From: Parapristionchus giblindavisi
Taxonomy: Eukaryota; Nematoda; Chromadorea; Rhabditida; Diplogasteridae
DNA: 64,000 bases
Assembly: GCA_943737045.1 (NCBI GenBank)
Contig: CALSFV010000223.1
Location: forward strand, 992,001 to 1,056,000
Direction: 5' to 3'
Positions 39,192 through 55,500 of the stretch are shown here, piece after piece. A model generated the notes under the pieces. It searched no databases. It worked only from the letters and a program-made list of their open reading frames with translations, and was not told the origin of the DNA. Position numbers and translations under genes: made by a program. Position 1 is the first letter of the stretch; the number at the start of each line of letters is the position of its first letter.

Positions 39192-40484
39192 CTGCAAGGA
39201 TCAATCAATCAATCGATATCGATCGATATTCCTTCTACCGTAATCTCTACCAACGGATCAATAAATCAATATCTTGCCAACAATAATCATAAATTTTCAT
39301 ACAATCACTATGCGAGGATCGGCCCAGTATATTTGGCACATTTTCAGGTCAATTGATGCAAAACGATTCTAAAAATGACCATTTTTAAGCGGAAAATAAC
39401 GAATTTTCTATATCGATCCACTATATTAAAAACAATGGCGAGGGCACCGAAAAGAGGGCATTTTATACGCACAATACGACGTATTTACTGGATTACTGTA
39501 TGCCCGATACACCAAATAGTAAACGTCGCATTTACTGGATTACTGTATGCCCGATACACCAAACAGTTCAATTAATTCAATTATTTATCTTATCAGCACA
39601 TTAAATGCAGAAGGGTCCATAACAGGGGGAATCTTCTTATCCACAAGATTTATCCTTTCGCTTCTGAGAGAATTCATCTCCATTCAAGAAAACGGCAGCA
39701 TATGAAACTTGATTAGAATAATCAAATAACCCACGAAAACTTGACGTTGCTCGTCTAATCGGCCTGCTTTACTTGATTCTTCTGCCTTTTCTCTCTGCGG
39801 TTCGGTCGGTTGGACTATTCTCTCTCGACTACACTCGCCTATTCCATCAAGAGAAGAGGACCAACAGTTGAGTCCCCTCCTAGTAGACTTTGGAAAGTCA
39901 GGAGCGGTATATCCGTATTGTCAAGCATTGTCACCAAACAGTATACGTCGCATTTACTGGATTACTGTATGTCCGATACACCAAATAGTATACGTCGCAT
40001 TTACTGGATTACTGTATGCCTCACACACCAAATAGTATACCTCACATTTACTGGATTACTGTATGCCTGATATACATAATAGTATACGTCGCATTTACTG
40101 TATTATTATATGCCTGATGCACAAAATAGTATACGTCACATTTACACCACATGTCGAATAGCAATAACAGATTTTCAAAATAGAGCCAGGTTTTCAAAAA
40201 AAAATCCCGAAATAAGACTAGGCTTCGTAGTTTGAAATGAACTTTTCGATTTACGCGAGACGAGTGAATAATCACTGAAATACCATTCCCACTACCAGAT
40301 TACTAGATCGCGTGACAAGAAAGCGCCGGGTTCATTCATGCGTCACAGCAGCACATCAAAAACATGCTAACAATAAGTAAATCAATGAAGTATTTTTTGT
40401 CTCCTGCCCAACTTTCGTCGCACGCTCTTTACATGGTCTACGTGAAGTGAAATTATCAACATTGTGAAATTATCAACACTACCG

Positions 40485-41277
40485 TCAAAACGAAAAAAAG
40501 TGAAACATTTTTCAAAAATTTTGAAAAATTTTGACAAAAGTTCACAAGATTGACTGTTTGAGCATTTTCACGATCTTGATGATGTATCATCTAAGGTTTT
40601 TCATTGTGGATGTGTTCGCCCAATACAGTTATGCACGACAAAAGTGAAAAAATTAATCGGGAACGCTCCACAGCAGAATTGGTATACTGTAGCATACTGT
40701 AGAATCCTAATGTAAAACTGCTGCAATCGAGCTTTTTTCGTCTAATAATGGTTATATACATAGGTGGGCGTGTGAAAACGAATTCTTTTTGCACACAGCC
40801 TTGCCTTCCCTTGCGGGGCCTTGCGCATAGTTTTGCCTTTCAGAAATTGGAAAATTTTCAGTCAAATCTCCAAAAAAATGACCGTGCGCATAGCCTTGCC
40901 TTACAATTCCTGGATTTGCGCACAGCCTTTCCCCCAGCGTGCCCACCTATGGTTATATATAGCATTACCTGACTTCCTATAGCGAATTTGCATTGTTTGG
41001 ATCTCGGCAAAGATCAGGCTGCAAAAGCGGTATACTGTAGAAAATCCTACCGTATACCAGTTTCACAAAACAGCGTTCACAGTGATTTATTTCAAAATTA
41101 TTCTTCACAGGTAAATTAGGCATGCTCAGAGATGCTCAAATACCCTATTATCTAATAAAAAACTAGCAACTCCATTTAGATATCTTGATTCAAAAATTTC
41201 AAAATCTTGTGAACTTTTGTCAAAATTTTTCAAAAATTTTGACAAATGTTACACTTTTTTTTCGTTTTTACGGTATA
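40485..41277. mobile_element. TIR element CCGTCAAAACG, about 790 bp, nested in R1
   Basis: About 75-bp inverted ends: left CCGTCAAAACGAAAAAAAGT, then TTTTGACAAAAGTTCACAAG; right the complement ending CGTTTTTACGG, with TA on both sides. The interior is non-coding and holds another MITE (40744-40952). Confidence 0.75.
40758..40952. mobile_element. MITE ATAGGTGGGC, copy 1
   Basis: Ends ATAGGTGGGCG and GCCCACCTAT; interior with CACACAGCCTTGCCTT and GTGCGCATAGCCTTGCCTTA blocks. A second copy is at 61754-61948. About 195 bp, non-coding. Confidence 0.85.
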
Positions 41278-42429
41278 TTACTGCATATGTGAATAAAAAA
41301 GACATACTAAATAACTAAGTAAGTAAGTCACAAATAACTTGGACGCGCGAAAAGAATGCCACGGGCTCAAGGCTTAGGCATCAACGCTACAAGAATAAAG
41401 CACTCAATCAATGCTGTATCTTTGTGGTAGAGGGTGGAGAGGCATAGGTCGAACAGCTACGTTACACATTTTCAAAATTCAGAGAAAGAGAAAAAGAAGG
41501 AAAAAATAAAAATCTAGAAAACACCGATGCTGTTACGGAGAACTTTTGTGATACAAAATCTGTGCACCTTGGAGTAAATCCACCGAGATGCAAGTAGGGA
41601 GAAAGAATACGAACAATATTCAAGTTCTAACTGATGGATAAATAAATAAATAAATAAATAAATATATAAATAAGAATCGTGATCAATTCTAGATGTTATT
41701 GACTGACTGCGTTATACTAATTACTCAAAGAAACGTAACGATCACTGTAGCTCCATTCCCACTACCAGATTACTTGATCGCGCGACAAGAAAGCGCCGGG
41801 TTCATTCATGCGTCGCAATAGCACACCAAAACATGCTAACAATAACTAAATCAATTAAGTTTTTATTTGTCTCCTGCCCAACTTTCGTCGCACGCTCTTT
41901 ACATGGCCTACGTGAAGTGAAATTATCAACATTGTTATACTACTGCATATGGGAATAAGACTATGTACTAAGTAACCAAGTAAGTAAGTAACAAATAACT
42001 TATACGCGCGACTAGAAAACCACGGGCTCAAGGCTTAGACATCAACGGTACAAGAATAAAGCAATCAATCAATGGTGTATCTTTGTGGTAGAGGCAGATG
42101 GAGAGGCATAGGTCGAACAGCTACGTTATTGATTTTTCAAAATGGAGTATGGTTCGTAAAATTCCCAGAATGGGGTCAGTCAGGTTATCAAACAAAAGAA
42201 TCCCAAAATGCGACTAGGCTTCGTATTTTGCATCGTACTTTTCGACTTATCGGAGACGTAGAGGTAGAGGTAGAAGGAGCGAGAAGGAGAAATCAGAGAA
42301 AGAGAAAAGGAAGGAAAAAAAGAAAAATCTAGAAAACACCGATGCTGTTACGAAGAACTTTTGTGACACAAAATCTGTGCACCTTGGAGTAAATGCACCG
42401 AGATGCAAGTAGGGAGAAAGAATACGAAC

Positions 42430-42615
42430 CATACACACATGGGAGGAATTGCCGCTAGCGGCTAGAGCCCATCCGTTTTTGGCTTCTGACCTACCCGATC
42501 TAGGCAAAATTTGCTCAAAAATAAATATGATTCAGCTAAAATTCACTCAAACATGAAATTTTTGCGTCCCACCCACCCGATTTTAATTTCCTGCAGCAAA
42601 GGTTGCCCAAGTATG
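42430..42615. mobile_element. MITE CATACTTGGGC, copy 1, in R1
   Basis: 186 bp, left end degenerate (CATACACACATGGG), right end GCCCAAGTATG, flanked by ATACGAAC / CTACGAAC. Contains GGAATTGCCGCTAGCGGC. R1 units without it (35693, 41604, 46349) show the uninterrupted target ATACGAACAATATT. Confidence 0.8.
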
Positions 42616-42862
42616 CTACGAACAATATCCATGTTCTGATGGATAAACAAAGAAACAAATAAATAAGAATCGTGATCAATTCTAGATGTTATTTACTGAC
42701 TGCGTTATACTAATTACTCAGAGGAAGGAGAAGATCAATGTAGCACCATTCCCACTACCAGATTACTAGATCGCGCGACAAGAAAGCGCCGGGTAAATCA
42801 AGCAATAGTACAAAAACATTCATTCATACATACACTTATTTATTGTTTATCACACGTTTGCC

Positions 42863-42915
<53 letters not shown>

Positions 42916-42916
<1 letters not shown>

Positions 42917-43332
42917 GAGATTACACGCGCGCGCCCCAACTCCGCGCGATGTGTTGCCATAAAATGAACGTTTTCCAGCTCAGAATGACTCAAAATAACT
43001 TGTTTCATCATTCTTATCACGAAAAAATACCTTGGAACAAGTTTTCTGTGTCTGTAAAAATCAGCAAAAGATTTGGATCGAACCGGGGTTCGAACCCGCT
43101 CGGTGTTTTTAGAGCGGTACCTCTTTAGCTCTTTACCTTTACCACCGAGCGGGTTCGAACCCCGGTTCGATCCAAATCTTTTGCTGATTTTTACAGACAC
43201 AGAAAACTTGTTCCAAGGTATTTTTTCGTGATAAGAATGATGAAACAAGTTATTTTGAGTCATTCTGAGCTGGAAAACGTTCATTTTATGGCAACACATC
43301 GCGCGGAGTTGGGGCGCGCGCGTGTAATCTCG
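42916..43332. repeat. Near-perfect palindrome, 190-bp arms, 37-bp loop
   Basis: Arms 42916-43105 and 43143-43332 are reverse complements with no length difference seen by eye. Each arm ends at the loop with tRNA B-box-like sequence (GGGTTCGAACCCCGG, GGTTCGATCC). It begins directly after a (TTA)n tract. The transcript would form a long double-stranded hairpin. Confidence 0.95.
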
Positions 43333-44129
43333 ATGGCGGATATCTCGGCTCTAAGAGCAGGTAGGCCTTCACTTCCAAAAACATAAATGTTCAAAAACAT
43401 TATAAGAAATATTATAAAGATTAATTAACATTACTGAGACGTTTTTTCCACGTGGAAAAGCAAAATATGGTTTTTTTCAAATTTTTCGGAACTCGGTGAT
43501 TTTGTGTTTCAAATAACTGTCGTATATGGGTATTTTGAGCTCGTAATGCTTTTTCGGATGTTTTTGAGTCATTTAAGCTCCTTTGCTGTTTCTTGATAAA
43601 GGAATAAGCCGTTCTTTCCTTTGACAGGTCCGAGGTCGCGTCACTAAAATCAACGCCTTTTTTTTTTCCAATTCGGAAATCCTCTGAAACTTGGGTCGTT
43701 TTTAGACACATATGTGTGCAACAAAACGCGCATAGAAGAAAAGTGCACTTTTTCCGATTAGGAAAGTTAAGTCACTTTTTCATAAAACCGACCGCTCAGC
43801 ACCGGAGCATGGTCGAAAAATGACGTCACCAACTGGGAAATGTTGCGCAAGATCTCCTCTTTCGATGCTTTTTTTGGAAAAGTGTCTATCATTATTTTGA
43901 ACGGAGTTATGATCATTTTTCTGACGCACATTCGAGCCAAAAATACCGTACCTGCCAACTTTGACCTACCACTACTCGAAAATGAGAACAGATATGCAAA
44001 TTCGGAAAGCGCAGTTCGATAGAGCATCGTTCAAAGTACTTAATCTGAATTTTTCAGGGGGTCGAAATTTCTATGTCCGCGGACCCTCCGAAACGGTCGA
44101 TTTTCTCGCGATTCGTCTCATAAATATGC

Positions 44130-44130
<1 letters not shown>
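43333..44130. other. Non-coding segment between palindrome and R1 block 4
   Basis: A/T-rich with phrases such as ACGGAGTTATGATCATTTTT that resemble the arms of fold-back element 1 (GATCATAACTCGGTTCATTT), suggesting one arm of a degraded fold-back element. No gene recognised. Confidence 0.4.
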
Positions 44131-48090
<3,960 letters not shown>

Positions 48091-48649
48091 CATTGGTCGC
48101 GTAGTCGACGTGTTGTCGCGGGCGCCCGGGCAGCATCGGAGCAGCCGAAGTCGTAGTCGCGGAGGACAAGGGCAAACCGACGAAGATGTCTGCAACATGG
48201 CAGGATTAACATTCAATCCATAATGAAATGATGAATGAATAAAATATAATTTGTAAAAAGTATCGAATAAATAGTGGATGAATTCATACTAACCAGCGCG
48301 AACATCTGCGGCGTCCGTCGCGGAAGCGCTGGAGACTTGAGTAGTCAACGTGTCTTTCCATGAACTTACAACATGCACTTGTTAATGAAATAGGTCGATA
48401 GTTACTTTTTTTGCATATTTATGGTGAATAGACTATTATTATTATTATTATTATTATTATTATCATAAATATGCTAACAATAATTTAATAAGTCCTTTTG
48501 TCTCCTGCCCCAACTCTCAATTTTCCCAACTACCACTGCCCCAACTTCCAACAGATAAATAATAGTATCAATATTATTATTGCTGCATATCTTTCTCAAC
48601 TCGAGTGGTTCATTATAAGTGTATTTTCATACTACTGAAAACTAGAAAA

Positions 48650-49412
48650 CTTTCTAAAATTAAAAAAAACATTCTCTTTGCTTTTAATTGAAGCAATGTT
48701 GTGGCATGAAACTTACAAGTCAAAAAAATTAGATGAACTAGTCTCAATACAGGAAATAAAGACAATTCAATTCTAAGATTGGCAGAAGATTTAGGAGCTC
48801 TAGCTCTACATTTATGTAGAAAAATTAGTCGCTTGATGTTCTTAAACTGTGATATTCACTATATATTCTTCCTCAACTATTCAAGCATATCAAATTACTT
48901 TATTATTATTCTATATTCCATAATATAATATAAGCAACAGAAAATGGGAATCGATGGAAGTTCGTCGTATTGGGAATTAGCATGGTTTATACAGTTTGAT
49001 CAAATTCGTTCTAAAACCGTCGAGCATAATAAAAAATCGATAAATTATATCAAGCGAAAACTGGAACAATATCATTAAAAGTATAATTACAACCGATAGT
49101 CAATCTATAAATATAAAATGACAAATTACAATAATAATATTTATAATAATAATATTTTTTTTAAATTAGTAAATTATAGAATCCACAAACGCCTCTATCA
49201 TCGATCAAAATCACGCGACGTTCTATTGTTGGTAGCGTCCAACAGAATGTTGTTGCTAACTAGTAAGAGACTGATGGAGGATACTGTAACTGCACAGGGC
49301 TTACAATTAGCCCAACAAAAGTGGGCGTGGTCAATCAAAAGTGGGCGTTACCAATCAGAGTAGGCGTGATCTATCAAAAGTGGGCGTGGCCAATCAAGGT
49401 AGCCTAACAACT
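48650..49412. other. EXOC8 3' flank
   Basis: Shares its content with the flanks of copies A, B and C: TTGAAGCAATGTTGTGGCAT repeat, ATAATATTTATAATAATAAT tract, and a short array of CAAAAGTGGGCGTGG.CAATC at 49316-49400. No gene. Confidence 0.7.
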
Positions 49413-52400
49413 CTAGCACTCTGCCACCTCCTCCTCAATCTCCTCTTCCTCATCCTCCCCATTAGCCCTCGAGGGCATGACAAACTTCAGTAGTTCTCCG
49501 TACTTCTCCTCAAGCAGTCGAGTCAGTGGCTCCTCGCCCTCGTCATAGTATACTCCCTGGCACGATGGAAGCACCTGAATTATTATTTGATGAATACAGT
49601 AAGCCCGGGGAAAATTATTGATTGATAAATACAGTCAACGCCCCATAGTATTTCATGAACATCAATACCACAAAACATTGATTGTATACTACCGTATAAT
49701 ATCAGGAGCAACATCGTCAATACGGTGAGCTCATTAATTGCTGTCTACCGTAAATATCAGAGAAAATCTACCATACCTGAGCGAACCGTAACCCGCCAAA
49801 ACAAACCGTCCCTAAACGACTACCGTACCCCGCCCTCAATCTACCGTACCTGAACGACTACCGTACCCTGCCCAAATCTACCGTACCTGAGCGACTACCG
49901 TACCCCGCTCCAATCTACCGTACCTGAGTGAGCACAAAGTTGGTGGAGTACATGTGCGAGGCGGTGCTCTCATCCACGCCCGTCAGCGACGACAACAGCT
50001 CCGTCCACACGATGAGCATGTAGCCGTCACATTGATCGGCCAGTGGCGAACTGCGAATCATGAGTGTGACACAACGAACTACCGTAATCACTTATCATAA
50101 CTTTAGCCTATCGAACTACTATATTTTGAAATACGGATCACAAGATTGACCTTTCGAACTAGAGATTTGAATCAATGCACTACAGTAGTGGGCGATCGAA
50201 TGAGAACCGATGAATAATAACCTAATGGATGATAACCATTTTCAAACTTTGTCTATTCATTAGCGCTTGTCTCTCACGCCAAATTTCTGAATATCTATTT
50301 GACCCTCCAAACTTTCTACCGTAATCTTCAGCTACAACAGTTCTCATCTAACGTAGTCTACATAGATACCGTATACTTGTCTACCGTAACCTACAGTACC
50401 CAGCTACAGTACACCCACCTTCGCAGACTGGCCAGATCGACGGCGAGCGAGAGGGCGGCGCGCGCGGCGTCCAGAATGTGCACGGAGATGTGCAGTGTTT
50501 GCGGACCGGAGATGGCCCAATCTGGAAAGGATCAATCAATAAATCGATATCAATCGATAGTGCTTCTACTGGAACCTCAATCCACGAATCAATAAATCAA
50601 TCAATATAAATTCTACCGTAATTTCTACCAAGGCATCGATCAATCGATCGATATTGATTCTACTGTGACCTCTACCAACGGATCAACAAATCGATCGAAA
50701 TCACTTCCACCGTAATCCCAAATCAATCGATATCTCACCGATTCGCAGGTCCAAATCGGAGAACTCCTCGCAGAGTCTGGCCAGCGCCGCCTCCGACTCT
50801 ACCGTAGTGCCACGCCAGCGTTCGTCCTGAATCAGGGAACATAGAATTGGGATTGATTATTGATTTTTTCAACATTTCATCCTGAATTAGGGAACGTAGA
50901 TGTTGAGGTAGGATATTATTGATTAATGAATCATACTGAATCAATATCACTGATGGCTGTAACAGTACGCTTACAGCATACAAAAGACCACAAACATACA
51001 TTTTCGGTGCCCTCACCGAACTATTTTTATATAGTGGGTCGATTTAGAAAAATCGTTATTTTTCGCATAAATTTTAATATTTCGCATAAAAAATCGCATT
51101 ATATAGTGGGTCAATCCTCACGCTGTGAGGGCATGAAAACGTATGACCACAAATAAGGTGCGTCCGAATATATGACATACTCTAATAATAATAATAAATA
51201 AATTAAATTCACATACATTTTCGGTGCCCCCACAAGATTTTTTATATAGTTTAGAAAAATCATTATTTTCGTTCAAATTGTATTATATGGGGAGAAGGGT
51301 CGGCCCTCACTTTGCGAAGGTATGCAAATGTATAAACATTCATACCTCCATCCTCACTCGCACCCAGTGGATGATCTGGGAGAAGTTGTCCTCGAGTGCC
51401 TCGATCATGGCCGGGCAAAGCAGACGATCCATCTGCAACCATTACGATACTCAGTCAAAATACGCAGCCAATTCTCTAACCAATGATACTCAGTCAAGCT
51501 ACGCAACCAATTCACTAACTTCGATATTCAGTGAAGCTGCGCAGCCAATTCTCTAACCTCGATACTCAGTGAAGCTACTCAACCAACTCACGATACTCAC
51601 AATCAGGGCTGGGAATTTCTGTTTCTGAATTTTCTGTTTTTTTCCTGTTTTCTGGTCATTTTGGAGACCAGAAAATTTTCTGACCAGAAAAAGAAAATAT
51701 ATTTTTAAAACAGAAAATTTTCAGAAAATATTTTTTAAAATAGTTTATGAGACCGGCTCGGTAAGACTCGAGCATTTTGACCCCCTGCCGGACATTCGCG
51801 AGGAATTTCGATCTGGCCCTCAATACTTTCATCATAGACACATACCGGGGGGAGACCGATGAAAGTTATAGTGAAAATGCCCTTATGCTCAAACCCGGCT
51901 CAAATATGTCACATTAAGTAAAAATTTGAAAAATTCATAACTTTTCAATCGTGATAGCTAAGACTTTTATTTCTTTTTATTAGTGAATAACATGTCATGC
52001 ACTCTTACAAACACTGCTGAGCATTAATATCATATCGTTCTGAATATGTTTTTTCGTGTCTGATTTTCAGATTTTTCTTCTTCTATCCTCGTTGAACGGC
52101 TAGCCCCAGTAATGGAATAGTACATAAGAGTGCATACGCAGCCGATTCTCTAACCTCGATATTCAGTCAAGCTACACATCCAATTCTCTAACCAACGATA
52201 CTCAGTCAAGCTACGAAGCCAATTCTCTAACAAACGATACTCAGTCAAGCTACGCAGCCAATTCTCTAACCAACGATACTCAGTCAAGCTACGCAGCCAA
52301 TTCACTAACCTCGAACGTCAACTGCGCTCCAGACGCCGTCAAATCGTCGCAAACCTTCCGAAGGATGTTCCACGTCCTCGATAGTACGCTCATGGTGGGC

Positions 52401-52530
52401 ACAACCTGAATCAACACTTTTCTTTTACACTTGTTAATTTAGAACAGAGCATAATTATAATATCATAAATAGTCGTGAACCTACATCAAAAACATACAAA
52501 GTACGCGATTGACAGTTTCAAAAGTTCCGG

Positions 52531-52568
<38 letters not shown>

Positions 52569-55500
52569 AATACAATATCATTATTATTATCATTATTAAA
52601 ATAATAGAAATATTAAATCACCTCGATAACGTGTTTGCGCACGAGCGTCAGAAGCGTGGACATCTCCTTCGAGCAGAACCGAAGTACCTACAGTATACCA
52701 ATCATTACCGTAACCAGGAATGTTCCGTGAATCGATCAATAACAAATGATCGTGTGAAAAATAGGAAATAATACTCCAGTAATGAATCAATCAATAATAC
52801 CAAGCATCAATCAATAATTGAATTACAACCGTAATCAATAATTCCATAAACCAATCAATATTTCCCTGAATCAATTAATATTCAATAAATTAATTACTAC
52901 CGTAATCAATAATTCCATAAATCAATCAATATATCCCTGTCTCAATCAATATGCTCACCTGACAAAAGTGTTCGGGCTGTGAGTCAAACTCTTTGAGCGC
53001 ATCGAAGGCGGAGATCGAGTACAGCTGACAGAGGGAGCGGACGTGCGTGAGGGGCTCCTCGGACACCGGTACTTCCTGTGTTAGAAGATATGATACTCAG
53101 TTAAGGTAATGTCATGTACACAGGCAAATTTGGACATGATACTCAGCCAACGTGCTTGTCATCTACGCAGGCAAATGTGGGCATGTTACTCAGTCGACGG
53201 TTTTGCAACATACGTAGTTGACACTCCGATTCAACTTCGTTTTCCAGGGCAATATTATAGTAAGTAGCGTAGTATTATAGTAAGTAGAGTTTTTTTATTT
53301 ACTTTACTACATATAAAAAACTATATATAAAAAAACTATATATAAAAAAATTGCCTGAGGCAACAGTGGTCAGGACATGCCTGATTGACCTCTCGGCAGT
53401 GCTGATCACGTATGACTACGAGGGAGGTTATAAGATTTGAAATCAAAATTGCAATTTCGCCAGCTCTTTTCGCGCAGCAATGCATCAGTAATTGGCGCGA
53501 TCTATATGAAAATTGCTTATTGAGTCTCCGCTGATCAATACGGAAAACACTCACCCTGTATGCCGATTTAAAATTTAAACAAATTACAATTTCGCCAGCT
53601 GTTTTCGCGCAACAATGCATCAGTAATTGGCGCGATCTATATGAAAATTGCTTATTGAGTCTCCGCCTCGATCCATGTCAAAATATTGCTGATATCGATA
53701 ACACGATAAACACTCACCAAAAAAAATAATTAGAAACACTCACCCTATACGCCGCCCTCAGCATATTAGATCGCAGCTGCAGATAGAGATCAACTGCGTA
53801 GGTACCTGAAGTCACACTGGATTACTGTATGCCCGGTACACCAAATAGTATACGTCGCTTTACTGGATTACTGTATGACCGATACACCAAATAGTATACG
53901 TCGCATTTACTGAATTACTGTACGCCCGATACACCAAACAGTATACGTCGCATTTATACCATCCGGTCGATTAGCTACGATACAGATTTTCTCAAAATGG
54001 AGCCAGGTCTTCAACAACAAAAATCCCAAAATAAGACTATGCTTCGTAGTTTGAAACGTACTTTTCGACATATGGGATTATCATACATTTTCAAACTCTC
54101 ATAATGGATCACTATATAAGGCAATTAAAAAAAATTAAATTTTTACAATTCAACAATACCATTCTAGTTGCGTTCTCGCTAGCCAATACCTTGAACGCGC
54201 GACAAGAAAACCACGGACTCAAGGCTTAGGCATCAACGCTACAAGAATAATTTAATCAATCAATGCTGTATCTTTGTGATAGAGGCAGATGAAGAGGAAT
54301 AGGTCGAATAGTTACGTTAGGTTATCAAACAAAAAAATCCCAAAATGCGACCAGGCTTCGTAGTTTTTATCGTACTTTTAGACTTATAGGAGGTAGAGCT
54401 AGAAGTAGAGAGGGAGAGGAAGACGTAGAGGAAGAGGTAGAAGGAGAGGTAGAGTAAGAACTAGAGTAAGCGCTAGAGTGAGAGCTAGAGGAAGAGCTAG
54501 AGTAAGAGGTAGAGTAAGAGGTAGAAGGAGCGAGAAGGAGAGTGAAACAGAATCAGAGAAAGAGAAAAGGAAGGAAAAAAGAAAAAATCTAGAAAACATC
54601 GATGATGTTACGAAGAATGACTGACCACTGGGTTATAATAATCACTAGTAGAAACAAGAGGAAAGATAACTGTAGCCCCCATCCCCACTACCAGATCACT
54701 TGATCGCGCGACAAGAAAGCGCCGGGTTCATTCATCCGTCACAATAACACACCAAAAATATGCTAACCATAACTAAATCAATAAAGCCTTTTTTGTCTCC
54801 AGACCAACTTTCGTCGCACGCTCTTTACATGGTCTACGTGAAGTGAAATTATCAACATTGCTATACTACTGCATATGGGAATAAGATCGATCTGCTAACA
54901 ATAAGTAACTAAGTACGCAACAAATAACTTGGAAGCGCGACGAGAAAACCATGGGATCAAGGCTTAGGCATCAACGCTACAAGGATAATGCAATCAATCA
55001 ATGCTGTATCTTTGTGGTAGAGGTCATATATTTTCGGTACCCTCGCCGTATACTTTTATATAGCGGGTCAATACTCGAAATAGGGTGGGTTGATTCACAA
55101 AATTCGTTATTTTCGCTTAAAAATCGTCATTTTTAGCTTCCTTTTTTTATCAAGTGGCCTAAAATGGGTCTTATATAGTGGGTCAATCCTCGCACTGCGA
55201 GGGTATGGCAATGTATGGTAGAGGTAGATGGAGGAGAGGCATACAGTGTAGCCTAAAAGTCATGGTACGCTTTTTCATTTTTTTATAACTTTTGATCCAG
55301 AAAAGCAAACAAGTTGATCTTTTCAGCCAATGTACAGAATTTATCAGGGAATATTACCGTGATGTGTTGGTATAATTAAATTAGTTCATTGATGCGTAGT
55401 GATGACGCTATCGAAATACACTTTTTTGAAAATTTGCATTTCTTTAGAGAAAGATCCTGTTCTTCTGAAACATTGCGAGAGTGGAGACCGCCACTAGAGC

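Larger units (their letters stand above)
40140..42860 (+). repeat. Interspersed complex repeat R1, block 3, with nested elements
   Basis: Several R1 units (about 40140-41460, 41460-42120, 42120-42860). The first is split by a TIR element (40485-41277). The third carries an 8-bp-TSD MITE (42430-42615). It ends in a (TTA)n tract at 42863-42914. Confidence 0.75.

Noticed and set aside
51604..52133. hAT insertion starting CAGGGCTGGG in the 38-bp repeat array
   Set aside because: The left end fits a hAT start and the block interrupts the array, but no matching right terminus or 8-bp duplication was found.
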